From assembly GCF_018320785.1 (NCBI RefSeq), contig NC_054867.1, forward strand, positions 22,881,855 through 22,945,854: 64,000 bases of DNA, in the 5' to 3' direction. Shown piece after piece: positions 47,640 through 60,841 of this stretch. The first letter of the stretch is position 1, and each line of letters opens with the position of its first letter. This stretch comes from Cheilinus undulatus. Lineage: Eukaryota; Chordata; Actinopteri; Labriformes; Labridae. Below the pieces are notes generated by a model. The model had not been told where the DNA came from. It ran no database searches and saw only the letters and a program-made list of their open reading frames with translations. The position numbers and the translations under genes are program-made.

Positions 47640-48710
47640 ACCTGTATTTAATTGACTATGGCACAGACGTGAAATTTTTAATGTTCAAATTGATAGATTT
47701 TTACCAAATTGATAGTCCTTGCATTGTGCATTGGGGTACAGTCATGTTGGAATAGAAAGGGACCATCCCCAAACTGTTGCCACAGAGTTGGAAGCATAGC
47801 ATCATCCAAAATCTGTTGGTTTGCTGAAGCATTAAGCTTGCCTTTACTGGGGATAAGAGGCTTAGCTCAGACCCTGAAAAACAGCCCCATGCCATTGCCT
47901 CTCCTGTTGTTGGTGACTTTTACACACTATGTGCCTTAGCAGTCGTTGACCACGCGCTGTGATTTTACGTGGTCTTCTGCTCTATGGCTGAGATGCTATT
48001 GTTCCTAAATGCCTCCACTTTCTCATAATCCTTACAGTTGACTGTGAAAACTCCAGCAGGGATGAAATTTCAGGTACCATTTTCTTGCAAAGGTGGCATC
48101 CATGACTGTACCATGCTTAAAGTCACAGAGTGCTTCAGAACATGGGATGCACAACATTAACGGTATGATCAGTATCTGCAGATATTAGCTTAAAAAGGAA
48201 ATCAGCAATTTTGGCAGATGTGAAGATTTCAGCCAGTATTTACAAAGTTTGGTTTGGCTGTAAAAACCTGCTTATATCAGCTGTAAATATTAGCTGTAAA
48301 AACAAATAAGTCTGAGGAGTTGACCAACAGACCTATACCAGTTGAAGTCTTTTTATGTACAGTATCATCATTCCTTACACTTTAAAGTGACCGTAACTTC
48401 TAATTTATGACTTAGAATCGGACAACAATCTCGGCTAAATTGAGGTCATATTTGTGTGACTTTCACTCATTTTACTTGCATGCAAATAACTTCATGGTTG
48501 TCTTATTCCAAGCTTTATGTTGGTTTTGTTGGTTACTTCCGAGTGACACTACAATAGCCTACGCTATGTGGACTAGTCACACCTGTTCAATGTTGGATTC
48601 AGGTGTTTCAATCAGACGGCTTGCCACAGGTGTATGAAATCAAGCACCTAGCTATGTAGTTTCCGTTTGTGAACATTTGTGATACAAAATGGGTCGTTTT
48701 ATAGGGATGC
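47640..48710 (-). mobile_element. Decayed Tc1/mariner remnants in the 5' intron of the RING-SPRY gene
   Basis: The minus frame at 47895-47701 shows MAWGCFSGSELSLLSPVKAS and a garbled FYSNMTVPQCTMQ, words of the transposase core. Downstream at 48040-48110 is antisense HTH-region text (AACTCCAGCAGGGATGAAAT, then AAAGGTGGCATCCATGACTG). At 48598-48700 a plus-oriented piece of the same family appears (AGGTGTTTCAATCAGACGG and ACAAAATGGGTCG), so the copy is rearranged. It is the same subfamily as 10374-11060. Confidence 0.7.
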
Positions 48711-49177
48711 ACAATATGCTGCTATTTACAAAATAATCGTAGCCAATACTGGCATTTAAACAAAGTTAATTCCTGAGGATGAGTAAATTAACACGTCAGT
48801 CTTCAAAACACACTTTAAGTATGTTTTGTGCACAAGTGCAAAGTCTGCTAGGTTGGTTCCTAGTGTTTGTGCGTCGTCATTGTCTGTTCAGATGTTGCTT
48901 AAGTTTCGATTTCCGGCGAAGAAGAATCGAAGCTGCTGTTGGGGCTAAATAACCAACGTTTGAACAGTTTTGCTGTGCGTAGCCGATACTATGTTAAATA
49001 AAATGAGCTACAGAGTAAATAGTTTCTCTCTTAATCTGATGTTTCTTTCGTATAATATTATCAGGGGTAATCCTACATTCCTAAACACCTGCACATCACA
49101 CGCATTAGCTGGATAAGCATGGTTCAAAACAAAATTCAAATTTGTCGTTGTTTTCGTTGATAATTATACGGACTTAC

Positions 49178-49245
49178 CTGTTCCACCGCTTGCCTTGTGT
49201 CAAGTCTTCCTGTTCAGGTGAGAGCCAATAAAACGCACTGACGCA
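49178..49245 (-). other. Non-coding first exon of the RING-SPRY gene
   Basis: GGTGGAACAG followed by GTAAGTCC on the minus strand is a strong donor, with the exon ending at 49178. It pairs with the acceptor directly before the ATG exon. The 5' limit is estimated at about 25-30 bases below the TATA box, so near 49245. Confidence 0.6.
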
Positions 49246-49270
49246 GAAATGAGAGGAGCCCCTCTGCGCC

Positions 49271-49277
49271 TTTTATA
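49271..49277 (-). promoter_or_regulatory. TATA box of the RING-SPRY gene
   Basis: The minus strand reads TTTATAAAAGGCGC, a good TATA box, about 95 bp above the splice donor. A CRE-like half site (GACGTC at 49284-49289) lies just upstream. I searched by eye for an interferon-response element and did not find a convincing one. Confidence 0.6.
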
Positions 49278-49299
49278 AACACTGACGTCTCCATCTGCG

Positions 49300-50541
49300 C
49301 CGCACGAGCTCAGTGCAATAATGCATCCTGTACAAGTGGCAGCCTGACTTAAAAAAAAAAACAAACAAGAAGTTTCCTACTCAGCCTCATTTACACTAAC
49401 ACAGTATCTGTCAGTCATTTAGTATAGTTTCCATGTAAAACTAAAAGACACAGGAGAGAGATATTTGTAAACGTCAAAATTAATTTATATTTCTCCAAGT
49501 TTGGTTAAAATCATCCAAATCATCAGCTCTAATGCATTTAATCACAGTTTCATAATGACATTTATGCAAAAATAATAAATATACCAATTTCTCCATTGTA
49601 CAAAGGCACAGCAGCATGCTACACCGTTAAATTAACACATTTCATGTGTAAGGTCAGTATCATCCTGACCCACCTATGTGTTCATGTAGTGTACAAATTA
49701 AAAAAAAAAAAAGCCGTAGTAAAGTACCTGAAAGAAAGAAAACAAGTGTTGTGTGTGTTGTACATCATGTTTTGAAAATGCTTAAATAAACATGTTATTG
49801 CAGTCCATGGGTGTCCGATAAAAATGCTGTTGTCCCTTTTAACCAACCCAGTAACCGAACACATGCAGTATCACATCACTACTGGATCTAACTTCTTAAA
49901 AATAATTCAAACATTTTAAATACATTCTCAGATCGTATTTGAATACCTGGTTACATACAGCCATAAAACCCCCATAATGAGCCAAAGTCCAAACAAATTC
50001 TGTTGTCCTCAACACACAACAACAAATAAACTCAAACCATTAAAAACAATAACAGGTTTGTTTTATAGCTAGTCAGAGGATAGATTTGGCATTATTTCTT
50101 AACATTTATTACAGCGTATTTTCTGTTCCTGTTTGGAGAGGGTCTCCATCTGAAATGTGCCACAGCATTGAGAGACTTTCCCTATATTCTATTTAACCAT
50201 TATGGCTGCACTCAAAAACAATGAATTGAAACAGTCCTAAGCATATTTGTCCAGTTTTTTCATTGTAGGAATTCTACATAAACAAGTGAAATGTTGTGTT
50301 AACAGCCAAAGATAGTATGACTGCTGAGATGAAGTGCCCCACTATGTTTTATCCACTTTCTGAAATGCAAAATCCATGCCGACTGTGACTTAATCTGGCT
50401 CTGTCTTTTGAAGATGGAACAGCTGCCTCTGTTTGTTTCATTTTAACAGTTGGCAGCCGTTTTGAAGGCATGCTTAAGGGGAAAAACAGACAAGAGTAAA
50501 TGTGCCCTGCTACAGATTTGTATGTTTGTGCACGTCTGTGT
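49300..50541. other. Intergenic region and 3' UTR of the lipin gene
   Basis: AT-rich, without coding potential. A minus-strand AATAAA at 50110-50105, about 430 bp below the lipin stop codon, is a candidate polyadenylation signal. Confidence 0.5.
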
Positions 50542-53500
50542 CTACTGTAGTGCATCCAGGTCCAGCTCTGGCAGAGGCTCCTTCCAGTAGGAGAAGCTGC
50601 TGTACTCGGGGCAGTCGAGAGCGTAGGACTTGCTACCCTCCACAGACAGCATGGGAAAGAAATGTTCCACCAGCTCACTCAGGTGGCTATATCTGCAAAA
50701 CACAGGCAGACACAAGACTAGCTGATACATCCATCAATGAGCATGGAAAACGTGATCAAAAGTGTGTGGAAATGTGCTCTGTGGCAGAAAGTCTGATTGG
50801 GTATTTTTACTAATACCATAAAATATGAAGTTATTTTGCATTTTCCAAACTTTAAAAATGATTCATTTCTGTCTTGATTTACACTTACGAGGACTTGTTC
50901 CCTTTAGTTTTTTCCTGGAAGAGCTCTCCTTTTGGGTTGACTGTAAATAACCTGGTATCAGGCACCCCGACCTGCTTATAAGCATACGCATCCTGAAAAA
51001 TTAAGGAACAACATTACAGTTATAGAGTATCTTTCATGTCTCTTTGACCTTTGCTGCATTTATGTTGTATTTATGTGCTCTAAAAAGGATGCCTGTCTGT
51101 TTGAACAATACTCAGGATCAATGATTAACCTGTATTTACTTGTCAAATAGCAAACCCCAGGCTTTTCTACTCACTGGAGCATATTACTGGATAAATTATA
51201 ATACAAGGTAAAACACATGGAAGCTCTTTGCTTCTTCTAAACCATACTTTGTGATGATGTATAAACCCCAAAGCTAAAAATCACTGCCAAATATGCACCA
51301 CAGCACCAGGAAACCTTGACTGTGAGCACATTTCTCTATTGAGATCCAGTTTTACAGCATTGCTTACGTTAGTCCTGTTGCCAAAGGCAGCGTAGAAGGG
51401 CCGTCTCTGTGGGTTGAACAGGTCCCTGATGTCACTGAGACAGGCAACCTTAAAAACCTCAGGCTTCTTCTCAATAACTTCTCTGCAAGGTTTAGCACAC
51501 ACACTTCACAGTCAGAGGTAAACATGCTGAAATAAACTGTATTTTGTGTTAAAGAGCAGAAAAGCTTCATTTGAAAAATAGTTTCTCACTCAGTATACCA
51601 TTGTAGCATTTTACCACTAGTTACCTGTAAAATGTTGTCAATGCAATTAGTAAGTGCTCTACAAAGTGCACAACAAGTATCTGAACCTTGTTCAGTAGCA
51701 ATATTTGTTACCTGTGAAGTGCTGAAAAGAGGCTGCTGGGAGCCAGAAGCACAGGGCCTTTAGGCAGGACAGTGCCTTTATCATTCACCCACTGCAGGTA
51801 GTCCTTAGTGATGGCAGCCATGCCTATAGCCCGCGCTGAACAATACAAGAACTTATAACCATTTCTGCAAAGAAAGCAGCAACAAAATTTCTTTTAAGTG
51901 TATGGATTTATAAAAGAATAAAACTTTGAGAAAACTATCAACAAGACATTTTTGTGATTGGTTCTCAGACTTTGAGTTAAAAGAAAGCACTCTAAATGAT
52001 AAAAAAGTACATTAAAAAATGGCAAAACATCTGGTGGTTGCAGTATTGTAACATCTTCTGCATTAATAAATTAGATCTGCTTTTTAACACGTTTAATCAT
52101 TGGTAACATAAAAAAACAAGACACTTTATGATGATTTGGTTGTTTGAATGCTGACAGTATTTGTCAGCACGTACTGGTGGATTTTGTGGTAGAGTTTGGC
52201 GATGCCTTTGTGAGTCCAGTCTTTTCCAAACTGAGGTAGAATATGACCCAGAGCATCAGACCTGCAGGAGTCGAGACCACAAACAAAACCATGAAGAAAA
52301 TGACTTCACGTGATGCTTTATAATGCATTTAAATAGCAATCAGTAAAGGTAATATTTTCTGTAAACCACATTGTATATTATGCATCACGTAATTCACAGC
52401 ATGCAAAACTACAGTCGTTTTTACTTAGTGATGGTGCCATCTATGTCTGATATGATGATACGATCATTCCAGTTCCACAGGTAGATGGCAGCCTCACAGC
52501 GACAGGTGCCTTGGTATTGTGTGGTCACACTGAACACTACTTTGTTGGCTCCTTCACGCAGGTTTAATTGCTCCTGGTTGTGAAAAAGTAAATGATCAGC
52601 TTAATATGAAATCATCAAATGCACAAAAATTTCACACACTGCACAGCATGACACAACTCTTGCTGCTGGTGTGTAAATAAATTTGTTTTTCTTACTATCT
52701 GTTTTGAGGTCAGACGCAATGATTTGCGGTAGATCTGGCTGATACACTGAGTAGCACTGAGGGTATCTGTTGAGAGGCTGGAGGGAATGACGGCTTCTCT
52801 GCCAAGTCCTGCAGCCTCGTCACTGTCCATGTCATCCAATGTAGCTCTGAAGATAAGGCCCACATGTAGTGAACACAATTATTTTGAGTCAATGGGCATC
52901 TATTTACAGATAATAAAAATAAGTTGCAAATTTAAAAGGTAGAAAGTAAGATCCAAATGGTTATATGTATTATCACTTACTGTGACATGCACTATATAGA
53001 CAAAGCTTTGGCCCCCTCTAGAGGCTCTAACGTCGTCCTTGTACACAGAGTATCATTCACCTACTTAAAATCAAGCAACACTACTAATAAAAGCTACAGT
53101 ATGAGAAGTTTTCAGAAGATTAAAGAACTCTGATAACTCTACTTGGGTTGCAATCTAATTTTTCTCTTTTTCTTTTGTAAATTATGGACAAGATGATCGA
53201 TTAAATAATGTGAAGGTAATCTTTAAAGCGTCTTCAGCTATTTCTCTGATTGTCCTTAAGTATACTCAGACATTAAAAGCATAAGAAAAGTTATGGAGCA
53301 GGAAAATCAGATTCCAACTAAACACATCCTGTAAGGTTTTACAAGGTTTGTTATAGTATGTGTTAGATCATTGCTTAGTTAGATGACATACTTTACTGAA
53401 GAAGATGCTCTAGCCAGTTGCTCATCTTGTTCCTCTTTTGAGATCTTTTGCTGAAAAACAAGATTGTGTTATTGGTTAGAATCTCAGCAGCTATGGTGGT

Positions 53501-56500
53501 TTTATAAGGAAAATACTACAAAACTAACCTTACTCTTAAGTCACACATGAAAAGAACATGGCTACACCCTGAAAATCCTAACAGTTATAACTGGAAACAT
53601 GACACTTCTTTACCTGGTTACTGTCCATGTCTCTTCTCCTCCAGGAGAACCACCAGCGGCCAGACTTTTTGGGCATCTTGTCTTTCACTAACCGGTCTAC
53701 TGCACTCTATATAACACAGAGAAGAAAGAATTAAATTTATTATAGAGGCACAGTGTAAACATATGAGGCATGCATGCACAACACTCCAAGATTATACACT
53801 GTAAACATATCCTCTGGATAAATCCAATCTTACAAACACAAATGGCAGGTCAGGGATGAAACAGCATCACCACACTATACTGCCTTCATGCATTACATGC
53901 TGCAGATGAGGCATGAATAGAGCCTTAAATATCCCACCTTGTATTGGCAGTGTGTAGCGTGCTAAAGACATTTCATATTTACTTTGAATAGAACCAAAAA
54001 AAACCTGATTAATATTGTTGAGATGTATTTCAGAAGACAGACTACCTTGGGTAGATTTTTCTGGAAAGCTGTCATCGATAAGACCATTGGAGCAGCCACA
54101 GCCCAGTTATAATAGCTGTGAAAGATCATAAAGAAAATTAAAATTAGCATTTCAAATTTGACTTCCTCTCACAGAACTATGCATACAAACAAGAAATAGT
54201 AAGTCAGATTACAGTGGTTAAAGCAAAAAAAAATATTGACTTTGAGAGCTTACTTGGAATTGATGCAGATTACAAGGCTCGGGTCTTCAATGATTCCTGG
54301 ATTATTGGCAAAATCCTGGTATGTCACAATATGCTCCATGAACTTTTCTGCATAAACGGCAAAAGCAATTCAGTTACTGATATTACATCGTTGCTAACTC
54401 TTTCATATGTTGCAATGTTGAAAGCACAGTAAAACAGCATCCTTCACTCTCCCTCACCTTTAGTGATCTGGCTGGTGTCTCCCACCTGTCCACAGAGAGA
54501 CATGCTGACATCCATGTTGTAGGATGTGAAATCGGACAGATACTCTGTCCCGCTGTCCATTGCCCCGCTCCCTACTGACTGAGGTGACTGGCTCCCAGAA
54601 AAGGAGCCCTGCTCAGCCCCATGCTGAAACCCTCCTTCTGTCTCACTGCAGGGGCACAAGACACTCAAAATGAATTTTTCACACTTAATTTCTTATCATT
54701 ATAAAAAATAAGGCATTTTGTTATGTATTTTGCAGATGAAAAAGACCCAATATGAATATCTTTACCTCTTGGGGAAATAGAGTGCAGCCACTTCAGGGTC
54801 CAGCTTGGTCAGATCATCCAAGTAAATATCTGTTGGTCCGAGATGGTGATTTCGTTTACCTGCAAAATCAAACATGAACCATACTAATAAATAATGTCAT
54901 AAAAGGATGACTTAATTAAAGCTCCTTAGAGGAACTTTTGGCTTGTGATGATTCTGGTGCCCCATTAGTCCATAGGGGGAGCCAAAATCATGCACCCTTG
55001 TGTTGGACCTCAAAAAACAAGAATATCATGTAAAAGCTAATTTTTTCCCATGATTTATTTCAAAAAGTTAAACTTCCATTAATTCTAGATACATCTCATA
55101 CAAAATGAATCATTTTCAAGACTTTTTGTTTTAATCTAAATTCTTACAGCTCACAAAATCAAAAATCCACTATCTCAAAATATTAGAATATTGTGGAAAA
55201 GTCCAATTTGCAAAGGTTTCCTGAGCCTTCCCTCTCTCACTCTGGTTCAGTACACACAACCACAATCATGGGGAAGACTGCTGACTTGACTCTTGTCCAG
55301 AAGACAATCATTTACACCCTTCACAAGAAGGGTAACCTGTCAGCTCACATTTTGATTGGCAGATGGTCATGGAATGTTGAGTTGCATTATTACCGTAATG
55401 ACCCAAATAAACAAAAGGAGCTTTTGGCATAAGTTAAAACATTTTTCCTATTAAGTTCTCACATCCACAAACACTCTCTTCACACCCTTCTCTTAATAAA
55501 ATCAGCAGTGTGTCCCAACCCTCCCTCTTTCCAGTATATGCCAAAAACTGACACTGTAAAGTTTCATTAATAATCCTGTTGAGACAGTTTCACATATTTA
55601 CAGAAAGACTGTGGACGAAGTGTCACTGCAGCTTTGAGTGAAAGCTTGTCACACGTTTTAAGGAAATCTGTGTTACACTAAGTCAGTATGGTTCTTGAAA
55701 CAGAGGCTGAAGTGCTGGAAGCAGGGCATCCATGGCTCTGTAAGCATGTTGAAGCCCAGAGCTCTCAGCAATAGTAGTGCAGCATAAGCGGGAGTGATAC
55801 TGTACAACTCTGACATATGCCTCCAACTAAAATGTGGCCCTCTATTTCTCAAAATTATCGTCATCTTCACAGGTGGATGTACAGCAAAAACACATGTGGG
55901 CGCAGGCGGCATGGCAGCTGGGTAATGCCCATGTGTGCAGGAAACCCGGGTTCGAGTCTGGCTCTTTCAGTGTGTGTGTTGTTCACACACTCCCATCCTT
56001 GTTTCCAGCTCTATCTACTGTCCTATCTCTACAATAATGGCAAAAAGCCCCAAAATAGGTCTTAGAAAAACACACCAGCATGACAGAGGAAAGAGTGAAA
56101 AATCTCACCCTACTCTCTTTCAACAGTTATCCATGCGAATCTTTGCCATGAATTTTTTAAAAAGCCGTTTCTGCAGAGTACTGTAAATCTCACACCTTTC
56201 CATGGCAACATTTAAAGGCATTAAAATTTCCTTTACAGAATTACTTAATTATGCTGCTGATTTTGTTATTTGCAAAGGTATTTATTAAGTTTGAGTACTA
56301 ATTTCAGTTTAATTCATAATTACTAAAACAATCCTTACGGGTGCTTTAACACAAACCCTTAATTGAGAATTTAAACCCACTTTTAGTATTAAAATGAAAT
56401 TTAAACAGTGATTAGAGAATGTCTTCACCCTTTTTCTTCTCCTGGTGCTCCACTTTAGTAGATGCCTCTGAAGAATTCGCTGAAGCCTCCACAGTAGTCC

Positions 56501-59500
56501 AGCTGGTCCCAGCACCTCTCCCAGAAGCTGTTGGTCTGCAGTCCTCCTCTGCTCCCTCTGCACAGGGATCTATCCCACTGTCCCCCTCACTCACAGGAGC
56601 GCTGCTAGTGGACCCATGTTCACTGTGCTCTGATAAAGCTCCCTGTAGAAGTGGATTTGTTACCTCTGTAGTACTTAAACTTGAGCAGTCTTCACTTTCC
56701 TTTACAAGCTGGATTTGTGCGTTGTTTAAATTGGTCTCACTATTTTGTTTTTTAGGACTAATAGCATCAGTCTCAGAGTTAAAGTGCCCATCACTGATTG
56801 TGCTTTCTTTGCAGACAGGAAAATCGGTTCCATGTATGACTTTGGCTGAAAAGGAAGAGGAGTTTCTGTTCTCTTCCCCTAATTTAGAGTCCCCATCACA
56901 CCTTGCTACTGGTACACATGACATGGAGAGGTCACTAGGGGTGGAGTGGGCAATGCTAGAGCTTTTGTCCTTCGATAAAGGGGGGGTCTGCAAAGTGAGG
57001 CTGCCTAGATCTAGAGATTGAGTCCTTGGTTGTGGTCTGATCACAGTTACACTGCCCACTCTGCCACAGCTGATTGCAGGCTCATAGCTCATCTCAAAGG
57101 AGTCTTGTCTCTCAATGGTTCGGAAATGAGAGCTGCCAGAAGGGGAGATGCGCTGTAACTCCACTGGGGTCCTCTCTGATTGACACAGCTGTGAGTGGAA
57201 GGGCAAAGAGTCAGCATGACAACCCTGAATCTACATTAAATAAAATCTACATGAGTATTTGTGAGTACTTGTGGCATACCACAGGAAAACCTCCCCAGTT
57301 CCACTCAATTTGAGGCCCAGAAGACCCCTGGAGTTTGACCACAAGCTCAGAGTCGCTCTTAGGAGAGGGGGGCCGGCTGAAGAACACACTGCTTTAAATG
57401 AGAAAGATAAAAAGAGACACAAAGACAAAATGATCAGGAATGTCAGGGCAGGAGACACTTACATTGATGTGGCCTTATATCAATCATTATACAGTCAAGC
57501 TAATGTCAATGTTGTAATCAACATTTTATTCATTAAAACAGTTCATGCCATTAAAACAATGGCAATAATACAACAAAAATAACAACAGGAATACCTTAAA
57601 AAATATCATGATTTTAGGCAGAGGCCATTTTAGGAGCCTCGTGTTGCAGTGTATTTTGAAAATGAAGGCAGATCTCTGATAAAGGCCCCACTGCATTCAG
57701 TGTTAAATAGCTTGTGGATCAAATATAAGGAAAGAAGCAGCAAAACACAAAGTATGAAGATTGGGGAATAGATGGGAAATTAATTTTCCATATTTGTGTT
57801 GCTTGAGTTTTGCTTCAAAATAATTGAAGACCTATCTTACATTGCTGTCTGTCCCAGATAAAGGTGGGGTAAATAAAACCCTGGACTATCAGTTTAATTT
57901 ACAGTATCTAGTTTCTTAAATGTATTTCTCTTCTTCATTCTAATGGGTCTTTCCCTGAAATATGTGCAACATGCAAGTTATTTACAGAAAACCATGAAAA
58001 TAAAGACATAAATAATGAAAAAAACATAGCTAAATAGATTATTAAAATAATACAATATGACTAGAATTATATGTAAACTCAAACAAAGATAAGTGTTTGG
58101 ATAGCCAGGTCTGCCTGGTCCATCTTACCTTCATTGCTAAATGTAGTTGGTGGTGCTGTTTGAATATATGTCTGTTTTTGTCGCGAAACAGTGTGATGCT
58201 TTGTAAAAGTTTCACAATAAAGTGCAGGCTCTAAAACTATGTAAATAAGTCACAGCTTTAATGGTGTCCTTAATGTGTTGTTGGCCAATCAAAGCAAGTA
58301 TGCACTGATGTACAGAGATGCTGAGCCATTATGCAGTTATTTAGGGAAAAAAACACCCCTTTCCATGCAAATTGGCCTTATTGCTTAAAGTACAAATGTC
58401 AAGGTTGGTAACAGCATGCTATTAGTGTAGTAAAGATTAGCCTACTGTCTGTGAGGGGCATGCTCTTATCATACAAGATAACAATATAGACAGGAAATTG
58501 ATCACACTTTGCTGTTAGAAAGCAAAGTTTATTTACTGTTATTTGTCGTTTAAAGTTGGATGATGCAGTGCAAACATGTTTGAATATATGTCCGTCCCCA
58601 TGCATTCAAAGGAGGTAATATTTGGTTAAAGCTACACAATAAGGTGTGCGCTCTTAAACTTTTTAAATAGGTCAAAAGGCATGCAGGGATGTGTGTCATA
58701 ATGCAGTTATTTTGGGGGGAAAACATCCCCTTCTGTGCAAATTTGTCTTATTACTTTAAGCCTGGTATTCACTGTGCGATTTTGGGCTGTCCCAGATGAA
58801 AGACAACTAATGGCATGGCGATATCTTTGGTCATGGCTCTAAACAGTACTCCTAGACACACTGCGAGACAGGTTGACAGACAGCCGCTGTCATGGTCTTG
58901 CAACCAAAGACAGCCTGGAATAAAATTCTGACAGTGTCAGAAATTTAGGAGGACCACCACACAATGTGACTGCTGCTACAACCTACGTTGACTAACAAAC
59001 CAATAGGAATGCAGCAAGAAAAGACAATGATAAACATGATACTGGTGCCAACAAACAACCAAGTTAGTATTAGGCAATGCCAAAAAGCAGAAGTTTGTGG
59101 GATCCCAACAAGGACCTCAAATCTTGGTCACAGATGTTTTTCAAAGCATATGAACACTACATTTATAACGGCTTTGTTGTTGCTTTGCTTAATTTTTTAC
59201 CACAGCACTGGCAGCATAGATGGATGACGCACACTGATGATGTTCATTTTTGAATATCAGTGTGCGTCCTAGCTTGTGATTTAGCAGCATTTGGTGGGAG
59301 TTGTCATTGTTCAGTCTGCACACATCAAACTTGATGTTGTATGAGATTCATGTCGCACAGTATAGCATGTCAGAAACTCTTAAGATGGTTAAAAATGTTA
59401 AAATACTAAGCTAAAACCAGGAGTTAGATCAGTCTGAGGCTCCCAGCTGCTCTTTTATCTATGTGCGGCACTGTTATGCAGGATAAGGAGTGTTGTGGTT

Positions 59501-60841
59501 GTCTTCTTTTCCGTCATTCTGTTATTCTAAATAGTAAAGCTGGATTAACAGCATCCGTGCATGATGTAGGCGGGACTGGACAGAGTGGTGTCTGCTCCAG
59601 GCAAGAGTGGTAAATATCATGGACCTTGAAGGGCTCACTTTTTCTGTTCCTCACCTTTCTGAGGGTGACTGCTCTCCGTCTGAGTGAGGGTGGGTGTCTC
59701 TAGCCTGCAAGGCCCCCAGCTCTTCAACAGGCTCCTCAGAGAGTGAGTAGTATACTGATTTACTGTAACAAAAGCAAGAAGACATAGTTTTACTAATCAG
59801 TGTGCTAACCAGTGGAAAAAAGTAAGACACGACTCCTTTAGAAACAAAATCCCTTTTTAAATCAACACAATATGTATTTAAAGTAAACCCCTTTACTAAC
59901 AAGTACCAATGTTATTGTTAATTAACCCATAGCAGGTGTTCAGATTTAAGCCATTGAGTGCACTGATGAGGTTCACTTTGGTTCCATCCAATGAGAGATT
60001 TAGTCGTTATCCTCTATATAACAATAAGAGCGCATAAAACTCAACTGACCCATAAATAAAAAAAATGTTATCACCTGACATGCAAAGAGTTGACAGGCCC
60101 CTCTTTAACAGGACTTTCCTGTCCGGCCTGATCACTCTCTCTCTCCCACTCCCTCTCTCTTTCTCTCTCATCTGATGAAGAGCCGGCATCATCTCTAAGG
60201 TGAGTATCAGAACGCATTCGTTTGCGACGGCGTTTCTTCCTGCGATGGCCCGACCCAGAAACGGAGGACCCCTCAGCCATCTCGTCGAGATCCTCAGGAG
60301 CCTCAAGAGGGATGGGGGAGGTGCACAGATGGGCTGGAACCTGGGACTGAGGGGGGAAAAGGAAACAGATGTAGTGATAACTCAAAGTTAAAGGCTGCCC
60401 ACCCGATTCAGTAAACAACTGAAAGAAAAGATGGTATTTAGATGGGCTCAAATCATTTTACCTCCATGTTTCCATTCTCCTCAACAAAGAAAGCCTCTCC
60501 ATTGTCCCCCAGCTTCATGTGCAGGTCAACTGATTCTCCATTTATCTCAATGTCCACCTACAATCACAGTAATATATGCATGAGCCATATTAAAAAAGTA
60601 TATAGAGAAAACTGAAGTAGATTTGTAAAATAAACAGGGAAATACTGACGATTTTCTCCTTGGAGCGCAGCACACCCAGCTTTCCGAACCGGACGTGAAA
60701 GGGGGAACACTGGAACGATCCATCAGGCTGTCGCACCACGATGACATCGATCCCTCCGGTTAGAGTGGCGGGATTAAGTCCACGGTACAGCTCCTTCACT
60801 GTCACAAACACAGTCTCTGCAAACTGGCCCACAATGTTCAT
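50542..60841 (-). CDS. lpin3: Phosphatidate phosphatase, lipin family (LPIN3-like)
   Basis: A Mg2+-dependent phosphatase that makes diacylglycerol from phosphatidate; lipins also act as nuclear co-regulators. Nineteen exons, phases consistent: 60841-60650, 60557-60462, 60346-60075, 59762-59655, 57391-57280, 57188-56429, 54859-54766, 54645-54458, 54347-54254, 54115-54046, 53706-53614, 53450-53392, 52846-52696, 52573-52425, 52261-52175, 51864-51712, 51482-51368, 50992-50889 and 50692-50542. About 1015 aa, against 851 in human LPIN3. N-Lip domain at residues 1-105 ([20 protein letters not shown]), CTSPIP serine site, basic [14 protein letters not shown] near 131, [37 protein letters not shown], then catalytic DIDGT near 806 and LGHIL near 818. 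The end [11 protein letters not shown] and [15 protein letters not shown] favour LPIN3 over LPIN1/2. Some middle segments resemble LPIN2, so the paralogue call is less sure than the family. Confidence 0.92.
55020..55435 (+). mobile_element. Tc1-like fragment with transposase N-terminus
   Basis: A terminal arm (AAATATTAGAATATTGTGG) leads into an open frame beginning [20 protein letters not shown] at 55268, the helix-turn-helix start of one Tc1 transposase group. It degrades after about 30 residues and the remainder is absent. It lies in a lipin intron, antisense to the gene. Confidence 0.7.
55901..56056 (+). mobile_element. tRNA-derived SINE
   Basis: An A-box-like stretch (TGGCAGCTGGGTAATG) is followed by a clear pol III B box GGTTCGAGTC at 55949-55958. 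The body ends TACTGTCCTATCTCTACAAT, then GGCAAAAAGCCCC, as in a common teleost SINE tail. It is not a functional tRNA: no acceptor stem can be closed. It lies in a lipin intron, opposite to the gene. Confidence 0.7.
58150..58760. repeat. Two diverged direct copies of a segment of about 200 bp in a lipin intron
   Basis: Copy 1 (about 58162-58390) and copy 2 (about 58577-58762) share TGTTTGAATATATGTC, an ACAATAAGGTG/ACAATAAAGTG word, TAATGCAGTTATTT-type text, CCCCTT and GCAAATT..CTTATT in the same order. They are separated by about 190 bp of unique sequence. No coding content. Confidence 0.65.
58761..59366. mobile_element. Possible MITE in a lipin intron
   Basis: The left end ATTCACTGTGCGATTTTGGG and the right end, reverse-complemented (ATACTGTGCGACATGAATC), share an ACTGTGCGA core in inverted orientation. 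The inside has no coding frame. Boundaries and superfamily are uncertain. Confidence 0.35.

Noticed and set aside
53397-53450. Donor at 53396 (TCA before GTAAAG) for the lipin exon that starts at 53450
   Set aside because: It leaves the next exon in a frame with an early stop. The donor five bases downstream (AAA before GTATGT) keeps the frame.
54905-55000. Shared phrase near 54930-54980 and 61660-61730 (TTGTGATGATT / GTGCTGATTTTGATG and CCCCTGTGGAC-like words)
   Set aside because: Probably fragments of one common dispersed repeat, but too short and diverged to delimit.
55949-55958. tRNA gene suggested by a B box
   Set aside because: No acceptor or anticodon stem can be formed, and the tail matches a SINE body, so it is a retroposon rather than a tRNA gene.
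56419-57021. 200-codon plus-strand open frame
   Set aside because: It is the antisense shadow of the large lipin exon (56429-57188), whose minus-strand frame fits splice sites and family motifs.
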